Below are positions 35,168 to 45,500 of a stretch of 64,000 nt of DNA, one piece after another (position 1 is the stretch's first letter; each line of letters starts with the position of its first letter). Source of the DNA: an uncultured Flavobacteriaceae bacterium (lineage in GTDB: Bacteria > Bacteroidota > Bacteroidia > Flavobacteriales > Flavobacteriaceae); contig CANNCA010000001.1 in assembly GCA_947503005.1 (NCBI GenBank), positions 868,001 to 932,000 of the forward strand, written 5' to 3'. The notes under the pieces are model-generated. The model did not search any database and was not told the origin of the DNA. It saw only the letters and a list, made by a program, of their open reading frames with translations. Position numbers and translations under genes: made by a program.

Positions 35168-36481
35168 ATGAGCTTGATAAAAAAACCATCCTTAAGTTTT
35201 TGGCAAATTTTTAATATGAATGTCGGCTTCTTAGGTATTCAATATAGTTTTGGTTTACAGCAAACCGCAATCAACCCAATATTTTTATATCTAGGCGCTC
35301 CGGAAGATATGTTGCCCATATTGAATATTGCAGGTCCAGTAACTGGTCTAATAGTTCAGCCAATTATTGGGGCCATGTCAGACAAAACATGGTCTCCAAA
35401 ATGGGGAAGAAGAAAACCGTATTTCTTGATCGGGGCAGTTATTGGAAGTTTATGTTTGTTCGCTTTTCCAACGAGTCCTGTACTTTGGTTCGCGGTAGGT
35501 TTATTGTGGATTCTTGATGTTGGTAACAATATGGCCATGGAACCATATCGTGCTTTTGTTGGAGACAAATTACCTGAAAAACAGCTCAGTTTGGGCTATC
35601 AAATGCAAAGTTTGTTCGTCGGAGCCGGTATACTTCTGGCCAATGGTTCTATTGTACTTTTTCAATATTTGTTCGGTGGAGATTCCGTTGAAGTGGCCGG
35701 TGAAATCCCTCAATGGCTCTACTATTCTTTCTATATTGGGGGTATATTATCGATTACCACTATTTTGTGGTCGGTATTTAAAACCCCTGAAATTCCGCCT
35801 TCAGATGAAGAACTATCGGAAATTAATCATACCAAAACGCTGCCAATAGGGCAACGTATTGCAAAACCTTTTGCAGAAATTTCTGAGGCAATCAAAGACA
35901 TGCCCAAGTTTATGTGGAAGTTGGGTGCAGTTTATCTTTTTCAATGGTACGCGCTCTTTATTTACTGGCAATATATTACACCCTTGTTTAAGTCGACCTT
36001 GGGCTATTCTACTTCTGAAGCCGCTTCTCAGGCCGCACAAATGAGTCTTACCTACAATATCGTAACTATGGTAGTGGCTTTGGCATTGGTGCCGCTTACT
36101 TTAAAATTTGGAGGAAAGAAAGTGTACGCTTTCAGTTTGGTCGGAACGGGACTGGCACTTTTTGCGATCCCCTTTATAAGTGATCCTCTCCTGGTGTTGG
36201 CACCAATGGTGCTTTTTGGTATCGGATGGGCAGCCATGATGGGCATTCCATATACGATGGTTTCAAAGGTTGTGCCTCAAGAAAGAAGAGGTGTATATAT
36301 GGGTATATTGAATATGATGATTGTTATTCCAATGGGTATTGAAACCTTGACTTTTGGTCCTATTTACAAATATCTATTAGGGGGAAATGCGGTAAACGCC
36401 ATTCTTTTTGCGGGAGCATTTTTCATAATCGCTGCCATTTTGGCGATGCGATTGAACGTTTCAAAAACGGAGGTGGAGTAA
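35168..36481 (+). CDS. MFS transporter, SLC45/sucrose-transporter-like
   Basis: This 437-residue permease has twelve predicted helices. The loop between helices two and three reads GAMSDKTWSPKWGRRKPYF, the D-x-GRR(R/K)P(Y/F) signature shared by plant sucrose carriers and the animal SLC45 family. Such proteins move di- or monosaccharides, generally with protons. In flavobacteria they are often next to glycoside hydrolases, but none is present here. A LacI-type operator candidate lies upstream and suggests sugar control. It is probably monocistronic; maeB has its own -7 box in the 74-base gap that follows. Confidence 0.85.
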   Translation: MSLIKKPSLSFWQIFNMNVGFLGIQYSFGLQQTAINPIFLYLGAPEDMLPILNIAGPVTGLIVQPIIGAMSDKTWSPKWGRRKPYFLIGAVIGSLCLFAFPTSPVLWFAVGLLWILDVGNNMAMEPYRAFVGDKLPEKQLSLGYQMQSLFVGAGILLANGSIVLFQYLFGGDSVEVAGEIPQWLYYSFYIGGILSITTILWSVFKTPEIPPSDEELSEINHTKTLPIGQRIAKPFAEISEAIKDMPKFMWKLGAVYLFQWYALFIYWQYITPLFKSTLGYSTSEAASQAAQMSLTYNIVTMVVALALVPLTLKFGGKKVYAFSLVGTGLALFAIPFISDPLLVLAPMVLFGIGWAAMMGIPYTMVSKVVPQERRGVYMGILNMMIVIPMGIETLTFGPIYKYLLGGNAVNAILFAGAFFIIAAILAMRLNVSKTEVE

Positions 36482-36527
36482 TTTCCAATCTTTGAATCAT
36501 CTAAGTAGTTTTTCAATAGAATACCCC

Positions 36528-36535
36528 TAAATTTG
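36528..36535 (+). promoter_or_regulatory. -7 box of maeB
   Basis: TAAATTTG is an exact match to the -7 box; the -33 region at the right distance is poor. The start of transcription would be near 36542, about 14 bases before the ATG. Confidence 0.45.
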
Positions 36536-36555
36536 CTTTTCCAAACGAGAAGGCT

Positions 36556-38850
36556 ATGAGCAAAAAGACGACGAGGCGTGAAGCATTGATTTATCATGCC
36601 AAACCCCAGCCCGGTAAAATAGCGATTGTACCTACCAAACCTTATGCCACTCAACGTGATTTGGCGTTGGCTTACTCTCCTGGTGTTGCGGAACCCTGTT
36701 TGGAAATTTCCAAAAATAAAGATGAGGTTTACAGATATACCTCTAAAGGAAATTTAGTGGCCATAATTTCTAACGGAACGGCAGTACTCGGGCTTGGAAA
36801 TATTGGCCCTGAAGCATCCAAACCGGTTATGGAAGGTAAAGGATTGCTCTTCAAGATTTTTGCGGATATCGATGGAATGGACATTGAAGTTGATACAGAG
36901 GACGTTGACAAGTTTATTGAGACCGTAAAAATGATTGCGCCCACTTTTGGGGGTATCAATCTAGAAGATATTAAGGCTCCTGAGGCTTTTGAAATTGAAA
37001 GGCGATTGAAAGCAGAACTCGATATTCCCGTAATGCACGATGACCAACACGGCACTGCTATCATATCGGCTGCTGCGTTGTTAAATGCTCTTGAAATAAC
37101 CAACAAAAAAATCGAGGATGTTCGCATCGTTGTGAGTGGAGCCGGTGCCGCTGCGGTTTCCTGTACCCGACTGTACAAAGCTTTTGGAGCAAAAGACGAA
37201 AATATAGTAATGCTCGATAGTAAGGGTGTGATTCGCAAAGACCGAGAAAGTTTATCCAAAGAAAAGTTAGAATTCGCCTCGGACAGAAAAATAGATACCC
37301 TGGATGAGGCCATGAAAGATGCGGATGTCTTTATCGGACTTTCCATAGCCGATATAGTTACTACGAAAATGTTGCTATCAATGGCAAAAGACCCGATTGT
37401 TTTTGCAATGGCAAATCCTGATCCTGAAATTAATTATGATTTAGCGGTAAAGACCCGAAAGGATATTATCATGGCCACGGGTCGGTCAGACCATCCAAAT
37501 CAAGTGAATAATGTATTAGGTTTTCCTTTTATTTTTAGAGGAGCGCTGGATGTTCGCGCTACGGGAATAAATGAGGAAATGAAAATGGCCGCAGTAAAAG
37601 CGTTGGCCCAACTGACGCGCCAGCCTGTTCCTGAACAGGTGAACATAGCTTATGGGGAGACACGTCTGACTTTTGGAAAGGACTATATAATTCCCAAACC
37701 TTTTGACCCGAGACTGATAGCCGAAATTCCTCCAGCAGTGGCTAAAGCTGCAATGGAGAGTGGCATTGCAAAGCAGCCCATTGAAGATTGGGATCGCTAT
37801 CGGGAAGAACTATTACAACGGTCGGGTGATGATAATAAAGTAGTTCGTTTATTGCACAATCGTGCTAAAATGAACCTCAAAAAAATCGTTTTTGCCGAGG
37901 CAGATCATCTAGATGTTCTGAAGGCCGCCCAAATTGTTCATGAAGAAGGTATTGCCATTCCTATACTTTTAGGCAATAAGGAAATTATTGAGGAATTGAA
38001 AGAGGAATTAGAGTTTGACGCGAACATTGAAATAATCGATCCTAATACACCCGATTCCGAAAAGAAAAAAATACAATATGCGACCAAGTATTGGGAAAAC
38101 AGAAGAAGAAGCGGCTCGACCTTGTACAATGCCAAATCAAAAATGCGTGAACGTAATTATTTTGGGGCAATGATGGTTTTGGAAGGTGATGCCGATGGAA
38201 TGATTTCTGGATATTCAAGAGCGTTTCCGAGAGTAGTAAAGCCCGTTTTTGAGGTTATTGGAAGGGCAACGAACGTGTCAAGAGCAGCTACAGTACATAT
38301 CATGATTACTAAAAGAGGGCCGTTGTTCCTAGCGGATACTTCGATTAATATTAACCCCTCGGCAGAAGAATTGGCAGAAATAGCGCAAAATACTGCTAAC
38401 GTAGCAACCGCCTTTGGTTTTAATCCTGTAATGGCATTATTATCATATGCGAATTATGGTTCTTCAACACATCCACATGCAAAAAAGGTGAAAGAAGCGG
38501 TTCGTATTTTACATGAAAAAAACCCTGATCTTATCGTCGATGGTGAAATCCAAACCGATTTTGCTTTGAACAAGGAGTTACTACAAAGTCAATTTCCGTT
38601 TTCTAAGTTGGCGGGAAAAAATGTAAACACCTTGATTTTTCCAAATCTGGAGTCCGCAAATATTACATACAAGCTTTTGAAAGAATTGAACAAAGCCAAT
38701 TCAATTGGCCCGATTATGTTGGGTCTTCGAAGGTCTGTTCACATTATGCAATTAGGTGCCAGTGTTGATGAGATGGTAAATATGACAGCGGTTGCTGCTA
38801 TTGATGCACAAGAACGTGAGAAAAGAAAGAGAGCCAGGTCAGGCAAATAG
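36556..38850 (+). CDS. maeB: NADP-dependent malic enzyme (MaeB type)
   Basis: The 764-residue protein fuses a malic enzyme (about residues 1-420) to a phosphotransacetylase-like domain (about 430-760). It converts malate to pyruvate and CO2 while making NADPH. The malic half has the substrate motif YSPGVAEPC, the metal-site segment MHDDQHGTA and the nucleotide-binding VVSGAGAAA. The C-terminal half resembles Pta but in known MaeB enzymes is regulatory, responding to acetyl-CoA, rather than catalytic. With pckA nearby, the window encodes two links between the TCA cycle and C3 metabolism. Confidence 0.95.
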   Translation: MSKKTTRREALIYHAKPQPGKIAIVPTKPYATQRDLALAYSPGVAEPCLEISKNKDEVYRYTSKGNLVAIISNGTAVLGLGNIGPEASKPVMEGKGLLFKIFADIDGMDIEVDTEDVDKFIETVKMIAPTFGGINLEDIKAPEAFEIERRLKAELDIPVMHDDQHGTAIISAAALLNALEITNKKIEDVRIVVSGAGAAAVSCTRLYKAFGAKDENIVMLDSKGVIRKDRESLSKEKLEFASDRKIDTLDEAMKDADVFIGLSIADIVTTKMLLSMAKDPIVFAMANPDPEINYDLAVKTRKDIIMATGRSDHPNQVNNVLGFPFIFRGALDVRATGINEEMKMAAVKALAQLTRQPVPEQVNIAYGETRLTFGKDYIIPKPFDPRLIAEIPPAVAKAAMESGIAKQPIEDWDRYREELLQRSGDDNKVVRLLHNRAKMNLKKIVFAEADHLDVLKAAQIVHEEGIAIPILLGNKEIIEELKEELEFDANIEIIDPNTPDSEKKKIQYATKYWENRRRSGSTLYNAKSKMRERNYFGAMMVLEGDADGMISGYSRAFPRVVKPVFEVIGRATNVSRAATVHIMITKRGPLFLADTSININPSAEELAEIAQNTANVATAFGFNPVMALLSYANYGSSTHPHAKKVKEAVRILHEKNPDLIVDGEIQTDFALNKELLQSQFPFSKLAGKNVNTLIFPNLESANITYKLLKELNKANSIGPIMLGLRRSVHIMQLGASVDEMVNMTAVAAIDAQEREKRKRARSGK

Positions 38851-38922
38851 AAGTTTAATAAGTTTTAATCACTATTGCTTCTAATGCCAATCTAGATAAA
38901 TAGAAACCCGAAACTAGAAGTA

Positions 38923-39504
38923 ATGATTCATCACCTCAAGGGAAAACTAGTAGAGAAAAATCCAACCCATGTTATTGTCGAATGTGGCGGAGTTGGTTAT
39001 TTTGTAAATATTTCGCTTCATACGTTTTCCAAACTCAACGACGCTGAAAACATTCAGCTTTTTACTCACTTACAAGTAAAAGAAGATTCACATACGCTTT
39101 TCGGTTTTTCTGAAAAATCGGAGCGTGAGATTTTTAGATTACTACTTTCTGTTTCAGGTATCGGCTCAAGTACGGCTCGAACCATGTTATCATCGCTTTC
39201 GCCTGCTCAAATTCGGGATGCAATTGCCAATGGTGATGCCCATACTATTCAGGGTATCAAGGGCATAGGTGCGAAAACGGCACAACGGGTGATTCTTGAC
39301 CTTCGAGACAAGGTTTTAAAAGTGTATGATATTGATGAAGTTTCCAGTAATTCGAACAATACAAATAAAGAAGAAGCGTTATCTGCTTTAGAGGTTCTTG
39401 GCTTCGCACGCAGGCAAGCTGAACGGGTTGTCGATAAAGTGCTCACCCAAGATTCCTCCCTAAGTGTTGAGAATATCATAAAACTCGCGCTTAAAAATTT
39501 GTAA
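38923..39504 (+). CDS. ruvA: Holliday junction DNA-binding protein RuvA
   Basis: The 193-residue protein binds four-way junctions and loads RuvB. It shows the N-terminal OB fold (1-65), a middle region with two helix-hairpin-helix motifs (LLSVSGIGSSTARTML and IQGIKGIGAKTAQRVILDL, about 70-125), and the small C-terminal three-helix domain that contacts RuvB, after an Asn/Ser-rich linker near 145. Length is normal. sprA begins five bases after its stop, so the two are probably cotranscribed and translationally coupled. Confidence 0.96.
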   Translation: MIHHLKGKLVEKNPTHVIVECGGVGYFVNISLHTFSKLNDAENIQLFTHLQVKEDSHTLFGFSEKSEREIFRLLLSVSGIGSSTARTMLSSLSPAQIRDAIANGDAHTIQGIKGIGAKTAQRVILDLRDKVLKVYDIDEVSSNSNNTNKEEALSALEVLGFARRQAERVVDKVLTQDSSLSVENIIKLALKNL

Positions 39505-39509
39505 CAACT

Positions 39510-42500
39510 TTGAAAAACGGGGCAAACCAAATACTTAAATCTTCATTTAAGCTTATCCTTCTGTTCGTATTATTTCTGCTAACCACAGAAAATTCTTACG
39601 CACAGGATCGGGATGAACAAGAACTGGATAGCGTTGCCGTCGACTCGGTTAAGACCGGATTCGCGCTTGGTAAACTAATACTTGACAATCCTGAAAGTAT
39701 TGTTTCCAAATACATCTACGACCCTAATCTTGATCGCTACATTTATAATGAAAGTGTGGGGGAGTTCAATATTGGGTATCCTATCATCTTAACGCCTGAT
39801 CAGTACTATGATTTAGTGCAGAAAGAAAGTATGAAGGATTATTTCAAAGAAAAGGCTGATGCTTTCTCAGGAAAAAAAGCCGGTAGCGAAGAAGCTAGAA
39901 AAAATTTACTTCCCAATTTCTATATCAACAATAATTTCTTTCAATCTGTTTTTGGTGGAAATACCATTGAAGTAATTCCACAAGGTTCTGTTGCAATGGA
40001 TTTAGGTGTTATCTGGCAGAAGAATGATAATCCATCTCTATCCCCGAGAAACAGAACCAACCTTTCTTTTGACTTTGATCAGCGGATTAGTTTAAGTATG
40101 TTGGGTAAAATAGGTGAGCGATTACAGGTGACGGCCAACTATGATACGGAGGCAACTTTTGATTTTCAGAATATCGTTAAATTAGACTATACACCTACTG
40201 AAGACGATATCATTCAAAGTATCGAGGTGGGTAATGTCAATATGCCATTGAACAGTTCGTTAATTACTGGCGCTCAAAGTCTTTTCGGGGTCAAAACGCA
40301 ATTACAATTCGGCCGAACCAAGGTTACCGCGGTTTTTTCTGAACAACGTTCGCAAAGCAATACGGTGGTGGCGCAAGGAGGCGGTACCGTCAACGAATTC
40401 TCGATTACAGCGTTAGATTATGACGAGGATAAACACTTCTTTCTTTCACAATATTTTAGGGATAATTATGACAAAGCCCTTGAAAAATATCCGTTTATTA
40501 ATAGTCAAGTGCAAATTACAAGGCTTGAAGTTTGGGTGACCAACAGAAGTCAACAGACGCTCAATGTTCGAAACATTGTAGCCCTACAAGATTTGGGGGA
40601 GACTAGATTTGGGGTTACAGAAATGGGTTCTGCAGATGTCGAAAAAACAAGAATTGGTCAAATCGCGGGTGCAGCAGCAGCTGGATTTTTTAATACTTCC
40701 GTAGACGCTTTTCCTAGAAATAGCGCGAATGATTTGGATCCTTCGCTCATTGGTCAAGGCGGAGCCCTAAACGATAAGATTCGTGAAATAGCTACGGTTG
40801 ATAACGGCTTTGATGTTTCGGTGCCGGGATACACCTTCAATCAAGGTTTTGACTATGCCATTTTAGAAAATGCAAGAAAGCTTGATCCAATTAGAGATTA
40901 TGATTTCAATACACAATTAGGGTACATCTCATTGAACCAACGCTTGAGCAATGATGAAGTCTTAGCTGTTGCTTTTCAGTATACCGTGAACGGGCAAGTG
41001 TATCAAGTTGGTGAATTTGCTAATGGTGGTTTAGATGCCACCACAATTTCTGGGGGCGCCAATCCCGTTATTGAGAACAATACTTTGATACTTAAGCTGC
41101 TGAAAAGTAACATTACCAATGTACAGGATCCTATTTGGAATTTGATGATGAAAAACATCTATGCAACGGGTGCTTTTCGTTTAAGTCAGGAAGATTTCAA
41201 ACTGAACATTCTTTATTCTGATCCAACTCCGAGAAACTATATTACTCCAGTAACCGATTTTCCAGCACCGGTCAATGGAAACAAAGAGCTTCAAGAACGT
41301 ATTCTTTTAGATGTTTTCAATCTAGACCGATTGAATGTTTACAATGATGTACAACCTGGTGGGGATGGATTCTTCGATTTTGTACCTGGGCTTACGGTGA
41401 ATACCCAAGACGGACTCATCATTTTCACCCAGACCGAACCTTTCGGGAAATACTTGTTTAATACACTTGGGGGTGGAGATTATGAGAATGAAAACAGTTA
41501 CAACGAAAACCAAAATCAGTATGTTTTTCGTGATATGTATGAATTGACCAAAGCAGCAGCTTTGCAAGATCCTGAAAAAAATAAGTTCCTTTTAAAAGGT
41601 AGATACAAATCGGAAGGAAGCAATGGTATTCCCATTGGCGCATTTAATGTGCCCAGAGGTTCGGTTCGAGTTACTGCAGGTGGTCGGCAACTACAGGAAG
41701 GTATTGACTATACGGTCAATTATCAGACAGGTACGGTTAATATTTTAGACCCTAATTTAGAGGCTTCGAATGTTCCGATTAATATATCGGTTGAGAACAA
41801 TGCAGTTTTCGGACAACAGACAAGACGATTTACCGGTATTAATGTGGAGCACCAAGTGAGTAAAGATTTTGTTTTAGGCGGTACGCTTTTAAATTTGAAT
41901 GAAAGGCCTTTGACCCAAAAATCCAATTTTGGGGTTGAACCTGTGAACAATACCATTTTTGGCTTGAACGGAAATTTTTCAACAGAAGTTCCTTTCTTGA
42001 CCAGATTAGCAAATAAATTGCCGAATATCGATACAGATGTTCCATCCAATCTATCGGTTCGAGCAGAGGTGGCTTGGTTAAGACCCAACTCCCCCAAAAA
42101 TGCAGATTTTCAAGGAGAAACCACGACCTATTTGGATGATTTTGAAGGCGCACAACGATTAATCGATATACGTTCTTCACTTGGATGGACAATGGCAAGT
42201 ACCCCATTGGAATTCGTTAACGGCCAACTATTAGGTAGTGATCCGGAAGATCCCGCGAACGTTCAAAATGGTTACGGACGAGCAAAGATGTCATGGTACA
42301 CAATTGATCCCATTTTCTATACGAGTCAAAGACCGCCGGGTATTTCTGATAGTGACATGTCAACCAACGAAACAAGACGTATTTTTATTGATCGGTTGTT
42401 TCAACAAGATGTTGCCCAAGGTCAGACCCAAGTTCAGAATACCTTGAATATCAATTACTTTCCCGATCAAAAAGGACCTTACAACAACAATCCCAACTTT

Positions 42501-45500
42501 GACGCTACCCCTCCAAATCAAAAATGGGGCGGAATTATGCGTGCCTTGAGCAGTACCAATTTTGAACAATCTAATGTAGAATTTGTTCAGTTTTGGGTTC
42601 TGGATCCTTATGTAGATGGTATCACCACTAGTGAAGGAGAGTTGGTTTTGAACTTTGGTAACATTTCAGAGGATATTCTAAAAGACGGTAAGAAACAATA
42701 CGAAAACGGACTGCCCGGAGTGGGTAGTTCAGATTTGGTATCTCCTTCGTCATGGGGGCAGGTGCCCGCCACACAAGCATTGGTCTATGCTTTCGATGCT
42801 GACGAGGCGAATAGAAGTTTACAAGATGTCGGTTTCGATGGTCTAGCGGATGGTGAGGAAAGCTCAATTTTTGACAATAATGTAGGTGATGACCCTGCCT
42901 TGGATAACTACCAATACTACCTAAATCGTGATGGTGATATTTTGACACGTTATCTTGATTTCAATAATCCAGACGGAAATTCACCGGTTGAGGTAACCAA
43001 CACCAATCGTGGTTCGAATACGCTACCCGATGTGGAAGACATTGATCGTGATTTGACTATGAATACGGTAAATAGCTACTATGAATATCGAATTCCTATC
43101 AAACCGAACACAACCGTAAATGACAAGTATGTAACTGATGTTTTGGAAACGTCACAAGTACCAAGTAGTGAAGTTCCTGATGGTAGCGTGGTGAATAGAC
43201 GGTGGATCCAATACAAAATTCCATTGACTGATTTCACCGAAGCGGTAGGTGGCATCACCGACTTTCGGTCTATATCTTTCTTAAGAATGTACTTAACAGG
43301 TTTTACGGGTCCCACAGTTTTACGTTTCGCTACACTAGATTTGGTCAGCGGAGACTGGCGTACATATACCAAAACGCTTCAAGATGTTGATATTGATGCC
43401 GACCCAACGGACGATAATACCGCTATAGATGTCAACGCAGTGAACATTGAGGAAAATTCAAATAGAACTCCAATTCCTTATGTATTGCCACCAGGCGTAC
43501 AAAGAGAACGATTGAACAATAACAATACGATTATTCGGCAGAACGAGCAATCCTTATCGTTCGTAGTTGAAAATTTAGAATCTGAAGATTCACGCGGAGT
43601 GTTTAAAAATCTGAATATCGATTTAAGGCAGTATGAAAAGATAAAGATGTTCTTGCATGCTGAAAAAGTTGTAAACAGTGATTACTCTGATGATGACACG
43701 CCGCTTGTTGGTTTCCTTAGAATAGGTACAGATTTTACCCAGAACTACTATCAACTTGAATTACCATTACAGTTTACCCCTCACGGCGCCATGTCGGAGA
43801 GTGCCATATGGCCTGATATCAATGAGATGGAGGTAATTTTGGCAGATTTGAACAAAGTGAAATCAGAACGTTTAGCGAATATAGGCGTTGCTCCACTGAA
43901 TGAATTGCGATTTTTCGATATAATTGGTGGAGAACCTGTCCCTGTTACTGAATTTGCACCACGAGAATTGGGAGTCATACGAATAGGAATTCAAGGTAAC
44001 CCATCATTAGGAAGTATACGAAGCATGATGGTGGGTGTGAAGAATATAGATAACATTCCTGCACGTGGTGAAGTTTGGTTCAATGAACTCCGCTTAGCGG
44101 GCTTGGATAATAATGGTGGATGGGCAGCAGTAGGCGCTTTAGATGCTAATATGGCTGATTTTGCGAATGTTACGGCTACGGGCAGTACCAGTACTTCCGG
44201 TTTCGGAGCTATTGATCAAATGCCCAATGAACGTGCGCGTGAAGATGCCATTGCCTATGATGTGGTGACCAATGTGAATGTTGGGCAGTTGCTTCCAAAG
44301 AAATGGGGTATTCAATTACCCTTCAATTACGGAATCTCGGAACAATTGATTACGCCAGAATTTGATCCGGTATATGATGATTTAAAATTGCAAGACCGAA
44401 TTGATGCTGCGCCAGAAAACGCACCGGATGACCTCACTCCTACTAAAGATGATATTCTAGAGCAAGCAGAAGACTATACCAAACGTACAAGTATCAATTT
44501 AATCGGAGTTCGAAAAGATCGTAGTGAAGAGGCCGATGCAAATTTTTATGATATAGAAAACTTTACGTTCAATTATTCCTACAACGAAACGGAACATCGT
44601 GATTTTGAAGTAGCGGCATTGCGTGACCAAAGCGTCAATACTGGTTTCGTTTATAATCATGCTTTTCAACCGTTGGAAGTTGCTCCTTTTGCTAAAAAGG
44701 ATTCGCTGTTTACGGGTAAATACTGGCAGTGGTTGAAGGAATTGAACCTAAATTTGTTGCCAACTACCATTTCCTTGAATTCAAACATTGATAGACAGTT
44801 CAATCAGCAGCGTTTTCGAGATGTAAGCCAACAAGGTTTCGATGCAATTGATCTACCCACCCTACAACAACGAAATTATTTGTTCAATTGGCAGTATGCG
44901 GTCAATTATAGCTTGACGAAATCTCTTCGGTTAAACATGACCGGAAGTAATAATAGTATTGTTAGAAACTATTTTAACGAGGACGGCAATCCCAATTCTG
45001 GGTTTCGAGATGAATTAGGGTTATGGGATGGATTCTTTGATCTTGGAGAACCCAATCGTCATGCACAGCAATTAGAGCTCAACTATGAAATTCCTTTTAG
45101 CAAAATACCTGCCCTTGATTTTATCAACGCTCAATATTCCTACACCAGTAACTTTGATTGGCAACGTGGAGGAGATGCTTTGATAGAGGTCGCAGGTGAA
45201 GCCATCAATACCGTTCAAAATGCCAACACGCACAATTTGACGGCTTCTTTGTCCATGCAAAAATTCTATGATTTATTAGGCTTGAAAAAACGGGACGGCA
45301 AGACGCAAGCGAATGCAGCCCCGGTAAGAAGGGATAAGGCAGGCAACACTGATGAAATAGGGAAGAAGCAACCCAGAAAAACGAGCAAACTTTTTAATAC
45401 CGCGGTCGATGTTTTAACCATGGTAAAACGGTTGAACGTCAATTATAATGAGTCGAACGGAAAAGTACTTCCTGGCTATACGCAATCAATTGGTTTTGTG

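Noticed and set aside
36729-37346. 205-codon frame antisense to maeB
   Set aside because: The plus strand encodes conserved malic enzyme motifs throughout; the antisense product has no recognisable domain or start context.
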